From Clostridium_AB sp036639235 (lineage in GTDB: Bacteria > Bacillota > Clostridia > Clostridiales > Caloramatoraceae), in the NCBI RefSeq assembly GCF_036639235.1, contig NZ_JAVWJB010000007.1, forward strand, positions 1-64,000: DNA of 64,000 nucleotides, in the 5' to 3' direction. Position numbers and translations under genes: made by a program. The notes beneath the pieces were generated by a model that did not search any database, was not told the DNA's origin, and was given only the letters and a program-made list of their open reading frames with translations. This document shows, piece by piece, positions 1 to 9,618 of the stretch. Position 1 is the first letter of the stretch, and the number at the start of each line of letters is the position of its first letter.

Positions 1-18
1 TAATGATATATTGAAGCT

Positions 19-927
19 CTAATTTGCTAAGTCACTTATTGCATCCCAAAAGTCATTTTCATGGACTATAGTAATATTACCGCCAGCTTTTCTTAAGCTT
101 ATAGCTTTTTCAACTTTTCTTCCATAGCAAGAAAAGACCCAGCAGGGGTTACCTTCATTGCCTACAATTAGATAGTCAGTATTCTTTAAAATATTATTAT
201 GCATAGCGCCATTAAGAACAGATATAATTTCGCCTAAACTTTTTCTATCAGTTTTAGAAGATTTCCCAGTAAAGCAAAAGTTTTTCCCTTCAAAATTCAC
301 TTCTGGACATACTGCACATATTCCTCCAATATTAAACTCATCCCTAATCATAGCTAACTCGTCTTGATCAACAGCTACAAGTGAATCTATATCTACAAAT
401 TCACTAAAAAACACCTTTAGAAGATTTTTTTCGGCATCTGTTATAATACCATCATCAACTATTGATAGAATTATAGAATACAATTCATCATAAGGATATA
501 TACCAGTTAGATGATCATTTTCATTAAGCCAATCTTTCAGAGAAATCACCTCATCATCTGATATTTTCCCATCAGAAATAATACCATGCATAATACCCTG
601 AAGGATTTGAATATCAGAAGTTATAAGGTCAAAGTATGGTTTGCTATTTTTAATATTATTAACTACCCATAGAATATCCTCAGCTTCATCTGGAGTAAGA
701 ATACTATCATCAAGAGCAGATGTAATTATTTCTAAAAGCTCATTATATGGTTTTTTAGATAATATATTGGAGTAATCATTTACCCATAGCTTAAGGGCAG
801 CAATTTCGGTAGAGTTAATTTTATCGAAAAGTATTCCATTAATAATTCCTTCAAGAGAGTTTAGTGCTTTATGTAGTTCAGCTTTAGTAGTGAATTTTTT
901 GAATTCTAAAGAATCATAATCTCTCAT
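19..927 (-). CDS. BRCT-domain protein with two N-terminal helical repeats
   Basis: Unrecognised as a named gene. Residues about 24-88 and 107-170 form two copies of one repeat (L/Q-x-GI..GI..DG.I...E...L..W, then YPY/KPY-x-EL..I...L.DG.IT..E), resembling TerB-like helical modules. Residues about 210-302 form a BRCT domain of the DNA-ligase LigA type (NFEGKNFCFTG, then TDYLIVG), preceded by a CxxC. BRCT domains bind DNA ends or phosphoproteins, so a role in DNA repair is inferred. The ATG follows AAAGGAG at good spacing. It lies 55 bases downstream of an exonuclease that carries its own BRCT domain, so the two are probably one operon. No catalytic motif is visible. Confidence 0.8.
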   Translation of the reverse strand: MRDYDSLEFKKFTTKAELHKALNSLEGIINGILFDKINSTEIAALKLWVNDYSNILSKKPYNELLEIITSALDDSILTPDEAEDILWVVNNIKNSKPYFDLITSDIQILQGIMHGIISDGKISDDEVISLKDWLNENDHLTGIYPYDELYSIILSIVDDGIITDAEKNLLKVFFSEFVDIDSLVAVDQDELAMIRDEFNIGGICAVCPEVNFEGKNFCFTGKSSKTDRKSLGEIISVLNGAMHNNILKNTDYLIVGNEGNPCWVFSCYGRKVEKAISLRKAGGNITIVHENDFWDAISDLAN

Positions 928-982
928 AATTTACTCCTTTACATATTCGTTTAATATTTGTTTTTTATAAAAAATTAAAGTC

Positions 983-1930
983 TTATTTTTTTAAAGCTTC
1001 CAAGAAATGATTTTCTTTAAGGATATTAATATTACACCCTTCTTTAATTAATTGAGATGCTTTTATCTCTTTAGTACTACGACCTTTGTATCCAACTATA
1101 GATTCATCTTGTTTACCCACAATTAGATAATCAGTCTTTTTACTTACAGTACTTTTTAAAATACCTCCAAGATTAACAACAGCACTCATTGCATCTTTTC
1201 TTGATATAGCTTTTAAGTTCCCAGTAAAAACAATGTTTTTATTATAAAATTCATGGGAAGAGTCTATATTTTCTACTGTAGCAACTACCTCCGATATATT
1301 AACGTTATTAAATTTACTTTTTCCCTTAGTTTTATTAGGAAAGGTGGTTCTTTCTTCAAGGTCAATAAAGTTCTTAAAAGGTAAACTAGCATATGTTCTG
1401 CAAAATGATTCAAACGACTTTCTGTTAGTTTTAGATATAGAAGCGAGTACTAAGCTAGCACAAGACTTTGAATCATCTAGTGCATTATGGTGATTAATAA
1501 TATCAATATCAAAATGTTTACATCTTGATTCAAGAGATCGACCAATATTTTGTCCACGACATGCTTTAGTAGAAATAGGTATGCTACAGATATAAGTAAA
1601 ATTAGGTATTGATATGTTGTATCTTTTAAGACAATTTTTTAATACACTCATATCAAATGAAGCATTATGAGCGATAATAATATTACCGCTAAAATACTGC
1701 TTTATATTCTCCCACACTTCTGGAAAAGATGGGGAATCTATGATATCAGCAGGAGTAATGTGATTTATTTCCATATTCTCTTTTGAAAATTCCATAGTAG
1801 GTGGTTTTATAAGAGAGTAGAATTCATCTACTATTTTCAAGTCACGAACGCCAACTATCCCTACTGAACATGCACTATCATAATTGTTATTAGCAATTTC
1901 AAAATCAATAGTTATAAAGTCAAATAACAT
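983..1930 (-). CDS. DnaQ-like 3'-5' exonuclease with C-terminal BRCT domain
   Basis: A DEDDh exonuclease of the DNA polymerase III epsilon family. ExoI shows D9-x-E11, ExoII shows H88-N-x-x-F-D93, and ExoIII shows H148-x4-D153, so the four acidic residues and the histidine are all present. Residues about 229-315 are a BRCT domain (YNKNIVFTG, KKTDYLIVG). The family removes nucleotides from 3' ends of DNA; the BRCT module probably targets it to a partner or to DNA ends. The start has GGAGG seven bases upstream. It is the first gene of a likely two-gene unit with the downstream BRCT protein. It is separate from PolC, which carries its own proofreading domain, so repair rather than replication is the likelier role. 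Confidence 0.88.
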   Translation of the reverse strand: MLFDFITIDFEIANNNYDSACSVGIVGVRDLKIVDEFYSLIKPPTMEFSKENMEINHITPADIIDSPSFPEVWENIKQYFSGNIIIAHNASFDMSVLKNCLKRYNISIPNFTYICSIPISTKACRGQNIGRSLESRCKHFDIDIINHHNALDDSKSCASLVLASISKTNRKSFESFCRTYASLPFKNFIDLEERTTFPNKTKGKSKFNNVNISEVVATVENIDSSHEFYNKNIVFTGNLKAISRKDAMSAVVNLGGILKSTVSKKTDYLIVGKQDESIVGYKGRSTKEIKASQLIKEGCNINILKENHFLEALKK

Positions 1931-2206
1931 ATTAATCCTCCTAAATATAGTCCTTTATTAAATAAAACAAACATAAAAACTTAATAGTTTGTATTTTGTG
2001 ATAAGTTTTACTTAAGTTTAATTTATCTACAATATTAATTGTACTATATTATGTATAAAAGTAAATACTTGTAATAAAAAGATATACTTCCCTATTAGAT
2101 TTCGCTAATATCAAGATTAATTCTCCTCTTTTTTTCTTTAGCTGTTAAGTATATAATATAATGAGTGAAATATAGGTGTATTTAGATTTAAGAAAGGTGG
2201 ATTAAC
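1931..2206. other. Divergent intergenic region between exonuclease gene and miaB
   Basis: These 276 bases hold the upstream regions of two divergent genes. The plus strand has a TATAATATAAT stretch about 50 bases before the miaB start that could serve as a -10, but I see no convincing -35. Positions 2099-2114 match one arm and the loop of the palindrome at the recombinase promoter near 18.07 kb, with one base missing. No RNA gene or small reading frame is evident. Confidence 0.5.
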
Positions 2207-3589
2207 TTGATTCAAATAGATAAAAGAAAGTCACATAGCAGTGATAAGCTATGTAATTCATGTAGTAAGCTTTATTTTATAGAGACTTGGGGATGCCAGA
2301 TGAATGAGGAAGACTCAGAGAAGATGGCTGGTATGCTTGAGGGGATGGGTTATTCTAAGACTGATACCCGTGACGAGGCTGATGTTATTATATTTAATAC
2401 TTGCTGCGTTAGAGAGAATGCAGAGCTTAAGGTTTATGGTAACTTAGGTGAGCTTAAGCATTTAAAAAGTAAAAGACCGGATATTATTATTGCTATAGCA
2501 GGTTGTATGATGCAGCAAAAGGGTGTTCCTGAAGAGATTAAGAGAAAATACCGATTTGTTGATATTATATTTGGAACTCATAATCTTCATAGGTTCCCAG
2601 AGCTTTTAACTAATGCTATTCAAGGACATAGTATTATTGAAGTTTGGGATGAGGCTGGAGAGATTAGGGAAGATATTCCTATAAAGAGGGAAAGTGAACT
2701 GAAGGCTTTTGTTACTATTATGCATGGATGTAACAATTTCTGTACTTATTGTATAGTTCCATATACTAGAGGCCGTGAGAGAAGTAGGTCTGTAGAGGCT
2801 ATTATTGGTGAGATTGAAGGGCTTGTTAGTGAAGGTTATAAGGAGATTACTCTACTTGGCCAAAATGTTAACTCATATGGTAAAGACCTTGAGGATATGA
2901 CATTCTCAAAGCTTTTAAGAAGAGTTAATGAGGTTGAAGGTCTTGAAAGAGTTAGGTTTATGACTTCACATCCAAAGGATTTAACACTGGATGTTATTGA
3001 GGCTATTAAGGACTGTGACAAGCTATGTGAACAGGTTCACCTGCCAGTACAGTCAGGAAGTAGTAAGATATTAAAGCAAATGAATAGAAGATATACTAAG
3101 GAAGACTTTATATCACTTGCTAATAAAATAAGAGAGATTATTCCTGGTGTTAGCTTTACAACTGATATTATTGTAGGGTTCCCTGGGGAAACTGAAGAGG
3201 ACTTTAACGAAACAATAGATCTTGTTGAAACAGTTGAGTTTGATTCAGCATTTACTTATATCTATTCAATTAGAGAAGGTACTCCTGCAGCTAAGTATGA
3301 TAATCAGGTAGAAGATGCGGTTAAACACGAGAGATTTAATAGATTAGTAGAGTCAATGAATAGAACAACGGTTAAAATAAACAATACTTATAAGGATAAG
3401 ATTGTAGAGGTTCTTGTTGAAGGTGAAAGTAAGAATGATCCTACTAAGCTTTCTGGAAGAACTAGAGGTGGAAAGCTTGTTAACTTTGACAATGGGGACA
3501 AGTCTATGGTTGGAAAGCTTGTACTAGTTAAAGTAACTAAGCCTCAAAAGTGGAGTTTAGTTGGAGAATTTATAGAAGTAGTAAGATAA
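2207..3589 (+). CDS. miaB: tRNA-2-methylthio-N6-dimethylallyladenosine synthase MiaB
   Basis: A radical-SAM methylthiotransferase that adds a methylthio group to i6A37 of tRNAs reading UNN codons. The N-terminal cluster cysteines lie in WGCQMNEED (C30), NTCCVRE and AGCMMQQ. The radical-SAM cluster is CNNFCTYC followed by IVPYTRGRERSR, and a TRAM RNA-binding domain ends the protein. At 460 residues it is full length. The start is TTG, with AAAGGTGG seven bases upstream. MiaA, which makes its substrate, is encoded three genes downstream. The CNNFC cluster and the mutS neighbour separate it from its paralogue RimO, also in this window. Confidence 0.96.
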   Translation: MIQIDKRKSHSSDKLCNSCSKLYFIETWGCQMNEEDSEKMAGMLEGMGYSKTDTRDEADVIIFNTCCVRENAELKVYGNLGELKHLKSKRPDIIIAIAGCMMQQKGVPEEIKRKYRFVDIIFGTHNLHRFPELLTNAIQGHSIIEVWDEAGEIREDIPIKRESELKAFVTIMHGCNNFCTYCIVPYTRGRERSRSVEAIIGEIEGLVSEGYKEITLLGQNVNSYGKDLEDMTFSKLLRRVNEVEGLERVRFMTSHPKDLTLDVIEAIKDCDKLCEQVHLPVQSGSSKILKQMNRRYTKEDFISLANKIREIIPGVSFTTDIIVGFPGETEEDFNETIDLVETVEFDSAFTYIYSIREGTPAAKYDNQVEDAVKHERFNRLVESMNRTTVKINNTYKDKIVEVLVEGESKNDPTKLSGRTRGGKLVNFDNGDKSMVGKLVLVKVTKPQKWSLVGEFIEVVR

Positions 3590-3596
3590 AAAGTAT

Positions 3597-3634
3597 AAGT
3601 GCCTTTGAAAAATACTCAAAGGCACTTGATTTTT
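3597..3634 (+). terminator. Intrinsic terminator or attenuator between miaB and mutS
   Basis: Twelve-base perfect arms (3597-3608 and 3616-3627) enclose a 7-base loop and are followed by GATTTTTCT. It lies between the miaB stop and the mutS ribosome site, so mutS expression from miaB readthrough may be partly limited here. Confidence 0.8.
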
Positions 3635-3652
3635 CTAAAAGGAGTGATAACT

Positions 3653-6265
3653 ATGGCACTAACCCCTATGATGCAGCAATACTTTGACATAAAAGAAAAC
3701 TATACAGATTGTATATTGTTTTTTAGATTAGGGGATTTTTATGAAATGTTCTTTGAAGATGCTGAAACTGCTTCAAGGGAATTAGAACTTGTTTTAACAG
3801 GTAGGGACTGTGGTCTTGAAAAAAGAGCTCCTATGTGTGGTATTCCATTTCATTCAGCTGAAGGGTATATTGCAAGGTTAGTTGAAAAGGGCTACAAGGT
3901 TGCTATATGTGAACAGGTTGAGGACCCGTCTAAGGCTAAGGGAATAGTTAAAAGAGATGTTATAAAAATTGTAACTCCAGGAACTTTAATAGATAGTAAT
4001 TTACTAGAGGATAGAAAGAATAATTATATAGCCTCAATTTATGTACTAGAGGATAGATTTTCACTTGCATTTTGTGATATTTCAACAGGTGAGTTTTTAT
4101 CTACTAGTGGATTCGGAACATATTTTAAGGCACTTGATGAAATGTCTAAGTTTACACCATCAGAGCTTATTCTTATAAATACTAAGTATTCTAATAAGGT
4201 TTTACTTGAGAAAACAATTAAAAATAGATTTAAGACACTTGTTAATAATATTGAAGAGGGTAGTTTAGAGAATGCGGATAATACTTTATTCAATTCTTTA
4301 AATGAGGATGAGACAGTAGCCTCTTCATATTTATATAGTTATATTCAAAGAACTCAAAAGAGTAGCTTAAACCACATTTTATTAGTTAATAGATACTCTA
4401 TTGAAAACTATATGATGCTAGATTCCTCTTCAAGAAGAAATTTAGAGCTTACTGAAACTATTAGAGGAGGCTCTAAAAAAGGTTCATTAATTGGGGTTCT
4501 TGATAGAACTAAAACTCCAATGGGTGGAAGACTACTTCGAAAGTGGATAGAGGAACCATTAATAAAAATAGATGAGATTAACCTAAGACTTGAGGTTGTT
4601 GAGGAGTTTATTGATAATCTTAATGCAGCAGGAGACTTTAAAGAGTTTTTAGGTGGAGTTTATGATATTGAGAGAATTACAAGTAAAATATCCTCAGGCT
4701 CAGTTATGCCAAAGGATCTTGTGTCACTTAAGGGCTCACTTGAAATGCTTCCACTTATTAAGGAGTCCCTATCTAAGTGTAAATCAATGGCTCTACTTGA
4801 AATGCATGATTCATTTGATGATTTAAGTGATATTCATAGGATTATAGATGATTCTATTATGGATAGTCCATCTATTCAAATAAAGGATGGAAATATAATT
4901 AAAACAGGTTACTCAGAAGAAGTTGACTCTTTAAGAGAGGCAATGGATATGGGTAAGCAGTGGATTATGGATATAGAGTCCCGTGAGAAGGAAGAAACAG
5001 GAATCAAATCACTTAAGGTTAGCTTTAATAAGGTCTTTGGTTATTATATTGAGGTTACAAAGTCGAATTTATCACTTGTACCTGAAAATAGATATATAAG
5101 AAAGCAAACCCTAGCAAACTGTGAAAGATATATTACTGAGGAACTTAAAACAATCGAAGAGAAGGTTCTAGGTGCTGAAGAGAAGATAAAGGTAATTGAA
5201 TACGATATATATACTGAGATTAGGGAAACCTTATCAGGTCATATAGAGAGAATTCTTAAAACAGCTAAGACTATAGCAACAATAGATGCATTATTATCAT
5301 TTTCGGATGTTTCATTTGAAAATGGGTATATTAAACCTATTGTTAATGAAGAAGATGTTATAGATATTAAGGAAGGGCGTCACCCAGTAGTTGAAAGGGT
5401 TATAGATTCTTTATTTGTACCTAATTCAACTCTACTTAATAATCAGTCAGACAATATATCTATAATTACAGGACCTAATATGGCAGGTAAGTCTACCTAT
5501 ATGAGGCAAGTAGCATTAATTACCCTTATGGCACAGATAGGATGCTTTGTTCCAGCAGAAAGTGCTATTATAGGTATTGTAGATAGAATATTTACAAGAA
5601 TAGGTGCATCAGATGATTTATCACTAGGTCAAAGTACCTTTATGGTTGAAATGTCTGAGGTATCTAATATATTAGGTAATGCAACTAAGAAGAGCCTTGT
5701 TATATTAGATGAGGTAGGACGTGGAACTAGTACCTATGACGGTCTTAGCATTGCCTGGGCAGTTGTAGACTATATATCCCGTAAAATAGGGGCTAAAACA
5801 TTGTTTGCAACCCATTATCATGAACTTACAGAACTTGAGAATATTATCTCAGGAGTTAAGAACTACTCTATATCTGTTAAGGAACATGGAGAAGATATTA
5901 TCTTCCTTCGCAAAATCGTTGAAGGTGGTGCAGATAAGAGTTATGGAGTTCAGGTTGCAAAGCTTGCAGGACTTCCAGAAGAAGTTATAGAACTTTCTAA
6001 GGCGCTTCTTATAAAGCTTGAGGAGAATCATATTGGATGTAGACCATCAGCTAGGGAAGAGGATAAGCCAAAGGATAAAAGACAAATATCATTATTTGAA
6101 ATGGATAGTGAAACAGACATAGAAACTGCTATAGATGTTGATGATGTTATAACTAAAAAAGAAAAGCAAGTACTTAAGGAAATCGAGAATCTTGATATTA
6201 TAAATATGACTCCACTAGATGCTATGAATTATATTTATAAACTAAAGGAAAAACTTAAAAAATAG
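3653..6265 (+). CDS. mutS: DNA mismatch repair protein MutS
   Basis: Recognises mispairs and small loops and recruits MutL. The 870-residue form starts at the ATG behind AAAGGAGTGATAACT; an upstream in-frame ATG at 3599 lies inside the terminator hairpin and lacks a ribosome site. The N-terminus shows the mismatch-reading wedge (GDFYEMF with Phe and Glu). Walker A is GPNMAGKST at about 607-615, Walker B is LVILDEVGRGTS near 685, and THYHEL follows. The C-terminus ends in a short helical dimerisation region. The gene precedes mutL by 12 bases, so the two are co-transcribed. Confidence 0.97.
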   Translation: MALTPMMQQYFDIKENYTDCILFFRLGDFYEMFFEDAETASRELELVLTGRDCGLEKRAPMCGIPFHSAEGYIARLVEKGYKVAICEQVEDPSKAKGIVKRDVIKIVTPGTLIDSNLLEDRKNNYIASIYVLEDRFSLAFCDISTGEFLSTSGFGTYFKALDEMSKFTPSELILINTKYSNKVLLEKTIKNRFKTLVNNIEEGSLENADNTLFNSLNEDETVASSYLYSYIQRTQKSSLNHILLVNRYSIENYMMLDSSSRRNLELTETIRGGSKKGSLIGVLDRTKTPMGGRLLRKWIEEPLIKIDEINLRLEVVEEFIDNLNAAGDFKEFLGGVYDIERITSKISSGSVMPKDLVSLKGSLEMLPLIKESLSKCKSMALLEMHDSFDDLSDIHRIIDDSIMDSPSIQIKDGNIIKTGYSEEVDSLREAMDMGKQWIMDIESREKEETGIKSLKVSFNKVFGYYIEVTKSNLSLVPENRYIRKQTLANCERYITEELKTIEEKVLGAEEKIKVIEYDIYTEIRETLSGHIERILKTAKTIATIDALLSFSDVSFENGYIKPIVNEEDVIDIKEGRHPVVERVIDSLFVPNSTLLNNQSDNISIITGPNMAGKSTYMRQVALITLMAQIGCFVPAESAIIGIVDRIFTRIGASDDLSLGQSTFMVEMSEVSNILGNATKKSLVILDEVGRGTSTYDGLSIAWAVVDYISRKIGAKTLFATHYHELTELENIISGVKNYSISVKEHGEDIIFLRKIVEGGADKSYGVQVAKLAGLPEEVIELSKALLIKLEENHIGCRPSAREEDKPKDKRQISLFEMDSETDIETAIDVDDVITKKEKQVLKEIENLDIINMTPLDAMNYIYKLKEKLKK

Positions 6266-6277
6266 ATAGGTGATGTT

Positions 6278-8272
6278 ATGAAAATTATTAATGTCCTAGA
6301 TGAAAAAACAATAAATAAAATAGCAGCAGGTGAGGTTGTAGAGCGTCCTCTTTCAATAGTTAAAGAACTTGTAGAGAATTCTATAGACTCAGGTGCTACT
6401 GAAATTACTATAGAGGTTAAAAAGGACCCACTTTCATTTATTAGAATAACTGATAATGGATGTGGTCTTAGTGAAGAGGATACTAAGGTAGCCTTTTTAA
6501 GACATGCTACAAGTAAGATTACTTCTATTAGTGATATAGAGTGTATTAATAGCCTTGGTTTCAGAGGAGAGGCATTATCTAGTATAGCTGCTATAAGTAA
6601 GGTTGAGATGATTACTAAACAAAAAGATTCTCAAGTAGGTACTAGAATATATATAGAAGGTGGCAAGGTAATAGAATCCCATAGTGCTGGGAGCATTAAT
6701 GGCACAAGTATAACTGTTAGGGATATATTCTATAATACACCTGCAAGACTTAAGTTTTTAAAGTCTACATCTAGGGAACTTTCAGCTATAACAGATTTAG
6801 CTGAAAAAATAGCATTATCTAATAAAATGGTATCTATAAGATACAAAATAGATGACAAAATAATTTTCATTACAACTGGAAGAGGAGATCTTAAGGGAAC
6901 AATAAGAACATTATTTGGAAAGAAAACCTACGAAAACCTTATGGAGGTTAATTACTTTGATGAGGATGTTAAGGTTGAAGGTTATATAGGTAATTCTGCT
7001 ATTACTAAGGGTAATAGAACAAATGAAATTATATTTGTTAATGGAAGAATAATAAAAAGTCACCTTATATCCTCTGCAGTAGAGAGGGCATATAAGTCTA
7101 TGCTACCTATTAATAAGTTTCCGTTTTTCGTACTTAATATTAGTGTAGACCCTAGATTTATTGATGTTAATGTTCACCCAACTAAGGCTGAGATTAAGTT
7201 TGAGGATGAACAGCTACTTTATAAGAAGCTATTTAAGGTTATTAAGGTTGTTCTTCAGGATGAAATAGATATAGAGGACGTATATAAAACAGAAACCTAT
7301 AAGGATAATGTTAATTATGTTCAAGGAAGTATTAACTACAATGCTGTAATAGAGGCTGTGCCAGATGCGGAGCCAATTGCTACAGTAGAGGAAGCTAAAA
7401 GATCCTCAATATCTACTAATGATTATATAAATAGGGCTGAATATAGGAAAATAGAAGAAGAATATATAAAGCCTATTAGCAGTGTAGAGAATATATCTAA
7501 TAATATATATGTTAAAACCTTAGAATATGAGGAAAAGCCTCTTCAAAAAACTGAGGTTATAAATAATAACACTGAAAACAAAGGCTTAAGTGGGGTTTTT
7601 AAGGAGTCAGAACAAATGTTCGAACAAGCTAAAACCTCTACTAATGAGCCTATATATGTATATGAACAGGTTCCAAGTCCTGAAGAAAATAATAGACTTC
7701 CAAAGCTTAGAATAGTTGGTCAAATAGGGCTTACCTTTATTATTGCTGAGGGAAATGATGGAATGTATATAATAGATCAACATGCTGCACATGAGAGGAT
7801 CTTCTATGAGAAGTATCAAAGTGAATTTGAAAAGTTCTCAATTAAGTCACAGCCCTTACTTGTTCCACTTGTTGAAACCCTTTCAATTAGTGAGAAGCAG
7901 ATAGTTATGGCTAATATCGAAATGTTTTCAAGAATAGGATTTACTATTGAGGACTTTGGAGGAAATGCTATTTCAATCAGGGAAGTTCCTCTTCTATATG
8001 GTAATCCTAGTTCTAAGGAATTATTTAATGAGATATTAGATGATGTTTCTATGCTTAGTGACAAAAAAAGCTCCTGTATAGATAAGATAATATATTCAAT
8101 GGCATGTAGGTCAGCTGTTAAGGCAGGAGATTCTCTTAAGGAAGTGGAGATAGAAGTATTACTTAATAATCTATCTAAATGTAATAGCCCATATACATGT
8201 CCACATGGAAGACCTACTATTATTAAAATGGGATTAACAGAACTTGAGAAAAAATTTAAAAGAATTCAATAG
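6278..8272 (+). CDS. mutL: DNA mismatch repair protein MutL, endonuclease type
   Basis: A GHKL ATPase that couples MutS to strand removal. The N-terminus has the ATP-binding motifs NSIDSG, DNGCGL and GFRGEALSSI. The C-terminal domain carries DQHA-x2-E-x4-E starting near residue 500, together with ACRSAVKAG and CPHGRPT, the metal-binding motifs of nicking MutL proteins in bacteria that lack MutH. The linker (about 350-480) is acidic and low in complexity. The start follows ATAGGTGATGTT. The gene abuts miaA, where its stop overlaps the ribosome site of the next gene. Confidence 0.97.
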   Translation: MKIINVLDEKTINKIAAGEVVERPLSIVKELVENSIDSGATEITIEVKKDPLSFIRITDNGCGLSEEDTKVAFLRHATSKITSISDIECINSLGFRGEALSSIAAISKVEMITKQKDSQVGTRIYIEGGKVIESHSAGSINGTSITVRDIFYNTPARLKFLKSTSRELSAITDLAEKIALSNKMVSIRYKIDDKIIFITTGRGDLKGTIRTLFGKKTYENLMEVNYFDEDVKVEGYIGNSAITKGNRTNEIIFVNGRIIKSHLISSAVERAYKSMLPINKFPFFVLNISVDPRFIDVNVHPTKAEIKFEDEQLLYKKLFKVIKVVLQDEIDIEDVYKTETYKDNVNYVQGSINYNAVIEAVPDAEPIATVEEAKRSSISTNDYINRAEYRKIEEEYIKPISSVENISNNIYVKTLEYEEKPLQKTEVINNNTENKGLSGVFKESEQMFEQAKTSTNEPIYVYEQVPSPEENNRLPKLRIVGQIGLTFIIAEGNDGMYIIDQHAAHERIFYEKYQSEFEKFSIKSQPLLVPLVETLSISEKQIVMANIEMFSRIGFTIEDFGGNAISIREVPLLYGNPSSKELFNEILDDVSMLSDKKSSCIDKIIYSMACRSAVKAGDSLKEVEIEVLLNNLSKCNSPYTCPHGRPTIIKMGLTELEKKFKRIQ

Positions 8273-8281
8273 GTGAGATAT

Positions 8282-9226
8282 ATGAAAAAGAATTTAGTAA
8301 TTATAGCAGGACCAACTGCTTCGGGGAAAACTTCCTTATCTATAGAAATTGCTAAAAGAATTAATGGGGAGATAATATCTGCTGACTCTATGCAGGTTTA
8401 TAAGTATATGGATATAGGTACTGCTAAGATTTCAGAGGAAGAAATGGATGGAATTAAACACTATATGATAGATGAGGTTACTCCTGATGTTGAATTTAGT
8501 GTTGCATTGTTCCGTGAAAGAGCAGGAAATTATATAGATGATATTATATCAAGAGGTAAAACCCCAATTGTTGTTGGGGGAACAGGCCTTTATATTAATT
8601 CTTTAACATATGCACTAGACTTTTCAGGACGAGAAGAGGATGCAGAGTACAGAAAGCAGCTTGAAGCTATAGCTGAAGAAAAGGGAAATGAATATCTTCA
8701 CAGTATGCTAAAGGATGTTGATGAAGAGTCTTATAAAAGATTATACCCAAATGATATTAAGAGGGTTATAAGAGCACTTGAGGTATATAAAATTAAAGGA
8801 AAAACAATATCTGAAATCCAAAAAGAATCTAAGGAGAGGGATATTGATTATAATTTATCATACTTTGCACTTAATATGGACCGTGAAAAGCTTTATGATA
8901 GAATTAACCAAAGAGTGGACATAATGTTTAATAAGGGACTTGTTGAGGAGGTTCAAAAACTTCTTAACATGGGTTATACAGAGGATATGATTTCTATGCA
9001 GGCAATAGGCTATAAGGAAGTTATAGATTACCTTAATGGGAAGATGTCGCTAAATGAGGTTATAGATTATATTAAGCAAAGCAGTAGAAGATATGCAAAA
9101 AGGCAGTTAACATGGTTTAGAAAAGACAAACGTATTAAATGGATTAATACAGATGAACAAATAGAAAAAAATGACCTAATTAAAAATATTCTGTCTTGTA
9201 TTGAAGGAGATTTCAAACAAATATAG
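8282..9226 (+). CDS. miaA: tRNA dimethylallyltransferase MiaA
   Basis: Transfers dimethylallyl from DMAPP to A37 of tRNAs reading UNN codons, giving the substrate of MiaB. The P-loop is GPTASGKTS near the start; DSMQVY, GTAKIS and GGTGLYINS are family motifs. I chose ATG 8282 because AGGTGA ends five bases before it; GTG 8273 lies inside that ribosome site. This gives 314 residues. It follows mutL without a gap and precedes hfq, a common clostridial and enterobacterial order. Confidence 0.96.
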   Translation: MKKNLVIIAGPTASGKTSLSIEIAKRINGEIISADSMQVYKYMDIGTAKISEEEMDGIKHYMIDEVTPDVEFSVALFRERAGNYIDDIISRGKTPIVVGGTGLYINSLTYALDFSGREEDAEYRKQLEAIAEEKGNEYLHSMLKDVDEESYKRLYPNDIKRVIRALEVYKIKGKTISEIQKESKERDIDYNLSYFALNMDREKLYDRINQRVDIMFNKGLVEEVQKLLNMGYTEDMISMQAIGYKEVIDYLNGKMSLNEVIDYIKQSSRRYAKRQLTWFRKDKRIKWINTDEQIEKNDLIKNILSCIEGDFKQI

Positions 9227-9266
9227 AATAATGTATAAAAGTACTATATTCTGGAGGATGATACCC

Positions 9267-9494
9267 ATGAACAAAACTTCAAATAACTTACAAGATGTAT
9301 TCTTAAACCAAGCTAGAAAAAACAAAATTCAGGTAACGGTACATATTGTAAATGGATTTCAACTAAAAGGTTATGTAAAGGGGTTTGATAACTTTACAGT
9401 TATTCTTGAAGTAGATGAAAAGCAAACTATGGTTTATAAGCATGCTATTTCAACTATTACACCGGCTAAGCCTGTTCTTTACAATAACCAATAG
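9267..9494 (+). CDS. hfq: RNA chaperone Hfq
   Basis: Sm-like hexameric protein that helps small RNAs pair with mRNAs. The 75-residue form begins at ATG 9267 behind CTGGAGGATG; the longer frame from 9201 overlaps miaA and has no ribosome site. Sm1 covers about residues 20-50 (VHIVNGFQLKG, FDNFTVILE) and the Sm2 signature YKHAIST is at 57-63. The C-terminus is short, as in other Firmicutes, so it lacks the acidic tail of the E. coli protein. It is the last gene of the miaB-to-hfq unit. Confidence 0.97.
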   Translation: MNKTSNNLQDVFLNQARKNKIQVTVHIVNGFQLKGYVKGFDNFTVILEVDEKQTMVYKHAISTITPAKPVLYNNQ

Positions 9495-9535
9495 ATATTA
9501 ATAGAGAGTTATAAACTTTAGTATTAATAAATATT

Positions 9536-9577
9536 CCCTTCTACATTTATTGAGTGTAGAAGGGTTTTAGCTTTTAT
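9536..9577 (+). terminator. Terminator after hfq
   Basis: Perfect 10-base arms (9536-9545, 9555-9564) with a 9-base loop, then TTTTAGCTTTTAT. It closes the mutS-mutL-miaA-hfq unit. Confidence 0.88.
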
Positions 9578-9618
9578 GCTAAAATTATTTAGATAAAGCG
9601 TATTACTAGGAGGATAAA

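Noticed and set aside
3599..3652. N-terminal extension of MutS from ATG 3599
   Set aside because: The extension is encoded by the terminator hairpin and lacks a ribosome site, while ATG 3653 has AAAGGAG at good spacing and gives the usual MutS start.
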